64,000 nucleotides of DNA from Bacteroidales bacterium (GTDB lineage Bacteria > Bacteroidota > Bacteroidia > Bacteroidales > UBA932). This document shows positions 59,403-64,000 of the stretch, one piece after another. The stretch covers positions 1 through 64,000 of the forward strand of contig JAFYUS010000002.1 in NCBI GenBank assembly GCA_017549505.1, read 5' to 3'. Made by a program: the position numbers and the translations under genes. Numbering within the stretch: position 1 is the stretch's first letter; each line of letters begins with the position of its first letter. A model generated the notes under the pieces. The model did not search any database. It was not told the origin of the DNA and saw nothing but the letters and a program-made list of their open reading frames with translations.

Positions 59403-61217
59403 TTATAATCCGCTGACTATCACTCTGGCATTGTTCGCCCTGTTGCAATCCTCCATCGCTCCGCGTATGCGGTCATATGACTCCATGACTTCTTTCCTCA
59501 AAGACGGTCTTGTATTCGCCAGAGATGTCTCGAGATGGACCATGGATATAGGCTGGCGGGCAAATGCGGCAGTCATCGCCGCATCATTGACGATGTATGC
59601 TATGTCGCTGGCGACATAGCCATCGGTCTGCTCAGCAAGCTTCGCGACATCGATGTCGTCGCTGACCGGCCTCTTCTTGAGATAAAGGGCAAACATCTCC
59701 TTTCGTGCCTCAAAGTCAGGCATAGGTACATATACAAGCTTATCGACACGACCGGTTCGGAGAACCGCAGGGTCGATCTTGTCAGGACGGTTGCTGGTCG
59801 CAACGATGAAGATACCGCGCTTTGAGCAGTTGTTCATCTGGGAGAGGAATTCATTGACTTCACCGGACTGGTGCTCGCCTCCCCAGCTCGAACGGTCGGG
59901 AACCAATGCATCGAACTCATCGAAGCAGACAACGACCGGAGCATTCTGCTCCGCGAGCTTGAAGAGCTTGCTGATCTTTGACTGCGATCCGTGCACGAAG
60001 CTGCTTCCAAGGTCAGAAGCCTTGATAAGTATGAAGTTCAGGCCTGTCTCCTCCGCGAACTTTTCTGCAAAGAATGTCTTACCGCATCCAGGAGGGCCAT
60101 ATAGCAGCATACCGTTAGGAGGGGTCAGACGATACTGCTCAGCCAGTTCCCTGTCCTTAAGGACAAAGATTACCTGCTTGTACAGCATATCCTTCAAGCC
60201 CTGCATACCGGCTATATCCTGGAATCCGTTACCGCCTCCCCGCTTCACTTCAACATTGATCTGATTAGGGTCATCGCTGCTTCCGCCACCTCTGGAAGAG
60301 AACGGATCATCATTTCCCTTCTGTTTCTGCTGGGCAGAACTTTCCTGACGGGATTCCTCGCTGGAACCATCCAGCATATTTATTATTTCCTGAACTGTCT
60401 TTATGCGGTCATAGATCTTAGGACAGAGTCCGTTCGTCAGGATATAACGTACCTTCTCGCTTACATTCAATGACTTGACATCGAGAGGGTTGGATTTCCT
60501 GTAGCTATGAAGCTCATTCATCAGGTCCTTATAGGTTCCGCCATCCGAGAGTCTGATATCCCATGGGCTTCTTCCCGTCAACATGGCGTAAAGCACAGCA
60601 CATACGGAGAAGACGTCGCCCTGCTCATCAAATATATTGACCCTGCTTTCATCCGCATGGTAGTAAGGGCTGAGATCGGAAGTATCAAAGTCAACGTTTC
60701 CGCTGCTTCTTGGCGCGAGGTGTCCAAGGTCGATGATCACAGGCTCTCCCTTGTCAGTGTCGGAGATTATTATATTGCTGACATCAAGATCGTTATGACA
60801 TAGAACCGGGTTCAGCTGGTGGAGATAATTCACTGCATCCAGGATCTTTCGGAAAATCGTCAGGGCCTGAGCCTCTTCGATCCTTCCTTCTACAGCAATC
60901 TTGTCAGTAAGAAGCTGACCATTGAAATAGTTTGTGATATAATACTGATATGCCCCGTCCGGTCTCTCGAACCGGCCGTGGGCAATATGGCTGATAATAT
61001 TGCGATGACGGATCGTCTCGCTATATTCAATCTCCTTTACAACGCCTGTAGCATGGTTGACCAGCTTGGACGGCATCTTTCCGACTATGAAAAGCTTCAG
61101 GAAATAAGGAGTGGAGTTACAATCCTCGATACGGTATGTTTCGGTATAGAGATTGGACTTTATAAGGCTTTGCACCTTATAACCGTCGATCTCATCAAAT
61201 CTGTTCAGAACTGACAT
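59403..61217 (-). CDS. Ser/Thr protein kinase - AAA+ ATPase fusion
   Basis: The 604-residue protein has an N-terminal eukaryotic-like kinase with FLKLF (K41), HNDLDVSNI (H141, D143, N148) and IDLGH (D163, DLG in place of DFG). After a Ser/Gln/Gly-rich linker (about 285-330) comes a Cdc48/FtsH-like AAA+ domain. It contains GPPGCGKT (374-381), VVVCFDEFD (428-436), ATSNRP (473-478), LRTGRVD (arginine finger) and a possible pore-loop aromatic in SSFVHG (F407). It is encoded directly before a ClpP gene. Kinase and unfoldase in one chain next to ClpP suggests phosphorylation-controlled proteolysis. Pairing is inferred from position. Confidence 0.85.
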   Translation of the reverse strand: MSVLNRFDEIDGYKVQSLIKSNLYTETYRIEDCNSTPYFLKLFIVGKMPSKLVNHATGVVKEIEYSETIRHRNIISHIAHGRFERPDGAYQYYITNYFNGQLLTDKIAVEGRIEEAQALTIFRKILDAVNYLHQLNPVLCHNDLDVSNIIISDTDKGEPVIIDLGHLAPRSSGNVDFDTSDLSPYYHADESRVNIFDEQGDVFSVCAVLYAMLTGRSPWDIRLSDGGTYKDLMNELHSYRKSNPLDVKSLNVSEKVRYILTNGLCPKIYDRIKTVQEIINMLDGSSEESRQESSAQQKQKGNDDPFSSRGGGSSDDPNQINVEVKRGGGNGFQDIAGMQGLKDMLYKQVIFVLKDRELAEQYRLTPPNGMLLYGPPGCGKTFFAEKFAEETGLNFILIKASDLGSSFVHGSQSKISKLFKLAEQNAPVVVCFDEFDALVPDRSSWGGEHQSGEVNEFLSQMNNCSKRGIFIVATSNRPDKIDPAVLRTGRVDKLVYVPMPDFEARKEMFALYLKKRPVSDDIDVAKLAEQTDGYVASDIAYIVNDAAMTAAFARQPISMVHLETSLANTRPSLRKEVMESYDRIRGAMEDCNRANNARVIVSGL

Positions 61218-61235
61218 GGTCGTACAAGTAAAAAA

Positions 61236-61263
61236 AGGCTGACTTCCGTCATGAAGTCAGCCT
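61236..61263 (-). terminator. Intrinsic terminator between the YbjN-like and kinase-AAA+ genes
   Basis: AGGCTGACTTC and GAAGTCAGCCT pair perfectly over a 6-base loop, followed on the minus strand by seven T residues. The kinase-AAA+ ATG at 61217 is only 19 bases beyond it, so it may attenuate rather than end transcription into that operon. Confidence 0.85.
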
Positions 61264-61273
61264 CGAAATAACA

Positions 61274-61651
61274 TTAGTCAAAAATTTCGTTTGCCATTTT
61301 TTCTCTAGCCATCTTCATCAATCTCATGCAGCGAGGGAAGAAATCTTCAACCTCAGGAGATGAGTCGATGAACATCTCGATAGACAGCCAGAGCCTGTCC
61401 TCAACAAGAAAGGCCTTTACAACCTTGAGGTCTCTTGCTACAGCATTGATAGCTTCAAGAACCTTTACACGGTTCCCTTCAAGCTGGTAGATACCAGGCA
61501 TGATGATACGGAAGAAAGACTCGTCGTCCTTGCTTACAGTAAAATAAAGAGTTACACCCTCATACCTGAACTTGATGTCTCCATCACTGTCAATTTCCCA
61601 CTTGTAACCTTCTGATGAAAGGAAGTTCTTTACCAAATCAGCAGTTGCCAT
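61274..61651 (-). CDS. YbjN-like small protein
   Basis: A 125-residue protein of alpha/beta pattern (VKNFLSSEGYKWEIDSDGDIKFRYEGVTLYFTV, then LEAINAVARDLKVVKAFLVEDRLWLSIEMFID). It resembles the YbjN/T3SS-chaperone-like fold family. Such proteins bind other proteins and are often co-encoded with regulators. It lies upstream of the kinase-AAA+ gene behind a terminator. The family assignment is by fold pattern only. Confidence 0.55.
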   Translation of the reverse strand: MATADLVKNFLSSEGYKWEIDSDGDIKFRYEGVTLYFTVSKDDESFFRIIMPGIYQLEGNRVKVLEAINAVARDLKVVKAFLVEDRLWLSIEMFIDSSPEVEDFFPRCMRLMKMAREKMANEIFD

Positions 61652-61711
61652 GTCAATAAGATTTTAATGTTAATAATTATGTCGGTTAATATACTTCAGT
61701 CTAGTCACCAA

Positions 61712-61719
61712 CAAATTTA
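61712..61719 (-). promoter_or_regulatory. -7 box upstream of the YbjN-like gene
   Basis: Minus strand TAAATTTG matches TAnnTTTG exactly, with a TTTG 22 bases further upstream (61745-61742), slightly longer than the usual 19-21 spacing. Transcription would start about 54 bases before the ATG at 61651. Confidence 0.45.
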
Positions 61720-61755
61720 CATAAAAATCTTACATATAACACAAAATACCTGAGA

Positions 61756-64000
61756 TTATTTTTTCTTTACCACAGCCATTATCGTCCTGACCGCATCCGC
61801 AACAAGAAGTATCGGAGATGTAACCAGCAGAATCAACAGCCAATCATCGACAGACAGAGGCGAAACATTGAAAAGCGGACCGGCAAAAGTCACGATCAGA
61901 ATCTGACCGAGAACGATGACAAGGGATATCCATATGAAGCCTGCACTGAATGATTCCTTCACCGCCTTCGGGTTCCTGAACAGGTCGATGATATCGAGAG
62001 TCAGACTGCGGTCGGTACGGAAATATTTTGCATTGAACAGGTTCCAGAACTGAAGCATCACGAACACCGAGAAGAAGATGCCCATCTCCGTTCCGCTGAG
62101 ATGCGCCTTGGTATGGGACATGTCGAGGAAGCCTGTAAAGTAAAGCTTCAACGAATCAGGAGTAAGGAGGTCACGCACGCACTCCGCATCAGTATGCCAC
62201 AGAAGCTGCCACAAACCCACCAATATGACAAAAAACAGCGTTCCTGTTCCTATAATACGCTTCAGCATATGTCTGTTGACGATATGGCTGTCCCACTTTC
62301 TAGGCTTGTCATTCAGAACTTTCCTGTCGGCCGGAAGCGACGACAGGGCCATTGCCGCAAAGGTATCCATTATAAGGTTGACCCAAAGCATCTGCGTCAC
62401 GGTCAGAGGAGAATCCAGACCGATGAACGATCCAAGGAGCACTATCAGGCATGCACAGAGATTGATCGTCATCTGGAAGATTATGAAACGCCTGATGTTA
62501 AGATACAGAGAGCGTCCCCACATGATCGCCTTGTTTATGCTCGAGAACGAGTTATCGATGATCGTTATATCGCTTGCCTCCTTCGCTCTTGACGTACCGT
62601 CACCCATCGACAGACCGACATGAGCCTTGCTCAAGGCCGGTGCATCATTGGTTCCGTCTCCAGTCACTGCCACCACCTCGTTATTGGCCTGAAGAAGCCT
62701 TACGAGCCGTGCCTTGTCCTCCGGACGGGCACGGGAGATTATCTTGAACGACGGATCGGCGACAAGATACTTTGCTGCCTCCTCGCTCAATGCGGCAAAC
62801 TCAGGACCGGTTATTGTCTGATCAGGTTCATCATCTCCTATGAGTCCTATCTGACGTCCTATCTCATTTGCTGTTCCAGGAGTATCTCCTGTAACGATGA
62901 TCACTCTGACTCCGGCCTTGTCCTTGCATGTTTCGATCGCTTCCTTCACATCGTCCCTGATAGGGTCGGCTATGCCGACAACTCCCATGAATACGAGCTT
63001 GCCATCCTCCTTACGGCATGCGAAGCCCAATGTCCTCATCGCTTTTGACTGATATCCGGCGAGTGTCTCATTCACATGCTCCCTTGTCTGACCGCCCGCA
63101 ATCTCATCGCACATTTCGAGCACAATCTCCGGAGCGCCCTTTACAAACCGCACTGTCCTGCCATCCGACAGTCTGGCAACAGTCTGCATGTTCTTGGTTT
63201 CGGTGGAGAACGGGATCTGTTCGATGACATCGGAGGCATCCCTGTATGCCGGATAATCAGGACCGGACTTATACATCCACTTAAGGAGCGCCACCTCGGT
63301 AGGATTTCCTATTGTAACCAGCCTGCCGTCCGGTTCCTTGAATACTTCTGCAGTAGAATTAAGGGCCATATTATGACGGATCAGCTCCATATCCTCTTCC
63401 CCGCCATAGAAATCAGTCTCCATGACAGTCATCTGATTCTTGGTGAGGGTTCCTGTCTTATCCGTACATATGACGGTAGCTGCTCCCATCGTCTCGCATG
63501 CATGAAGCTTGCGCACAAGATTGTTCTCCTGCAGCATCTTCCTCATGCTCAGAGCAAGACTGACAGTAACGCTCATCGGAAGTCCTTCGGGCACGGCGAC
63601 CACTATCAGAGTAACCGCAATCATCACGGAAGCAAGAATGAATTCCGCAATCTCAACGAAACTTGCCCCATCTGAGAATCCACCGCTAACAGCATAGAAC
63701 ACAAGTCTTCCCACAACGATAAGGGTAGCTATGATGAAACTTGCCACCGATATCATCCTTCCCAGTTGGGCAAGCTGACGGTTCAGCGGAGTCTCTTCCT
63801 CAAGGCCCTCATTGGTTATTGCAACGCCTTTGCCCTCTTCCGTATCCATACCGATGGCAGAAACACGGTAGACGGCATTTCCGTCAATGACCGTAGTACC
63901 TCTTAAAAGGAAGTCGGAAGGATATGTCGCATCTTTGTCAAACCTGGACTCATCCGATGTCTTGGTCGCATAAGGTTCACCCGTAAAGTTCGATTCATCC
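61756..64000 (-). CDS. P-type Ca2+-transporting ATPase, N-terminal part outside window
   Basis: The reading frame runs through the right window edge, so the N-terminus is missing. Visible are DESNFTGEP (actuator region) right at the edge and ICTDKTGTLTKNQM with the phosphorylated Asp. VTGDGTNDAPALSKAHVGLSMG and C-terminal membrane helices (LWVNLIMDTFAAMALSSLPADR) are also present. This is the pattern of PMCA/SERCA-type calcium-exporting ATPases of bacteria. It is probably a housekeeping border gene on the right side. A link with the CASTOR-like channel of the island through Ca2+ is only speculation. Confidence 0.85.
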   Translation of the reverse strand, partial: DESNFTGEPYATKTSDESRFDKDATYPSDFLLRGTTVIDGNAVYRVSAIGMDTEEGKGVAITNEGLEEETPLNRQLAQLGRMISVASFIIATLIVVGRLVFYAVSGGFSDGASFVEIAEFILASVMIAVTLIVVAVPEGLPMSVTVSLALSMRKMLQENNLVRKLHACETMGAATVICTDKTGTLTKNQMTVMETDFYGGEEDMELIRHNMALNSTAEVFKEPDGRLVTIGNPTEVALLKWMYKSGPDYPAYRDASDVIEQIPFSTETKNMQTVARLSDGRTVRFVKGAPEIVLEMCDEIAGGQTREHVNETLAGYQSKAMRTLGFACRKEDGKLVFMGVVGIADPIRDDVKEAIETCKDKAGVRVIIVTGDTPGTANEIGRQIGLIGDDEPDQTITGPEFAALSEEAAKYLVADPSFKIISRARPEDKARLVRLLQANNEVVAVTGDGTNDAPALSKAHVGLSMGDGTSRAKEASDITIIDNSFSSINKAIMWGRSLYLNIRRFIIFQMTINLCACLIVLLGSFIGLDSPLTVTQMLWVNLIMDTFAAMALSSLPADRKVLNDKPRKWDSHIVNRHMLKRIIGTGTLFFVILVGLWQLLWHTDAECVRDLLTPDSLKLYFTGFLDMSHTKAHLSGTEMGIFFSVFVMLQFWNLFNAKYFRTDRSLTLDIIDLFRNPKAVKESFSAGFIWISLVIVLGQILIVTFAGPLFNVSPLSVDDWLLILLVTSPILLVADAVRTIMAVVKKK

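Noticed and set aside
1..64000. tRNA or rRNA genes
   Set aside because: No cloverleaf with a GTTC-type T loop or ribosomal signature was noticed on either strand while reading. A tRNAscan run would settle it.

Overview
The window looks like chromosome of a member of the Bacteroidales (phylum Bacteroidota). Evidence for this is TAnnTTTG-type -7 promoter boxes, little Shine-Dalgarno signal, Mfa/fimbrillin-like lipoproteins, short exported lipoproteins, and a surface-polysaccharide gene set. I see no rRNA, tRNA, CRISPR array or intact insertion sequence. Almost all genes from 8.3 kb onward lie on the minus strand. Genus cannot be told from the sequence.

Layout. (1) 1-4.7 kb: genes for a phosphate-containing surface glycan (partial LicA-type choline kinase, GT2 glycosyltransferase, Stealth phosphotransferase, TagD-like cytidylyltransferase, LicD, CDP-glycerol glycerophosphotransferase-like protein). 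(2) 4.7-11.1 kb: a DUF47/PhoU-like protein, a two-gene fimbria-like outer-membrane set, and uvrA. (3) 11.2-20.6 kb: an operon with a TIR/Nudix-like/hexapeptide-acyltransferase fusion, a channel-RCK-RyR fusion, two small RyR proteins, a DUF4062 ATPase and a PrsW-type membrane protease. (4) 20.7-23.5 kb: WG-repeat protein, ADP-ribosylglycohydrolase and an A1S_2505-like protein. (5) 23.5-37 kb: several short transcription units of exported proteins (CHAT, caspase-like, vWA, MORN-GH25 muramidase, DnaJ-type zinc-knuckle proteins, lipoproteins) together with two ECF-like sigma factors. (6) 36.8-56.6 kb: one compact operon of about 20 kb encoding an SrfB-like Hsp70/actin-fold ATPase, an SrfC-like P-loop protein, a membrane-anchored subtilase, a multi-TM protein, a GTPase, a 1074-residue single-TM protein, and envelope proteins with coiled coils or Ig-like repeats. 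(7) 57-64 kb: an ECF-regulated lipoprotein, an Rpn/PD-(D/E)XK nuclease, a ClpP paralogue next to a kinase-AAA+ fusion, a YbjN-like protein, and a Ca2+-type P-ATPase cut by the window end.

The most striking result is a bipartite promoter, GGTTACTTT-N11-GGTATTAA, with fixed 11-nt spacing. It occurs eight times, always upstream of units in regions 4-7 and including one of the sigma genes. This links about 34 kb of caspase, CHAT, vWA, muramidase and lipoprotein genes, on both flanks of the SrfB/SrfC/subtilase operon, into one apparent regulon. Three of the genes also carry a near-identical RNA leader next to the start codon. A structured, possibly two-state RNA element lies in front of the SrfB operon.

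My reading is that regions 3-7 form an accessory envelope-stress, conflict or programmed-death island. It would have cytoplasmic NTPase cores (SrfB/SrfC/GTPase, TIR/RyR/DUF4062), membrane transducers (TM anchors, channel, PrsW), and periplasmic proteases and lysin under ECF control. The parts are visible in the sequence. The joint function is inference.
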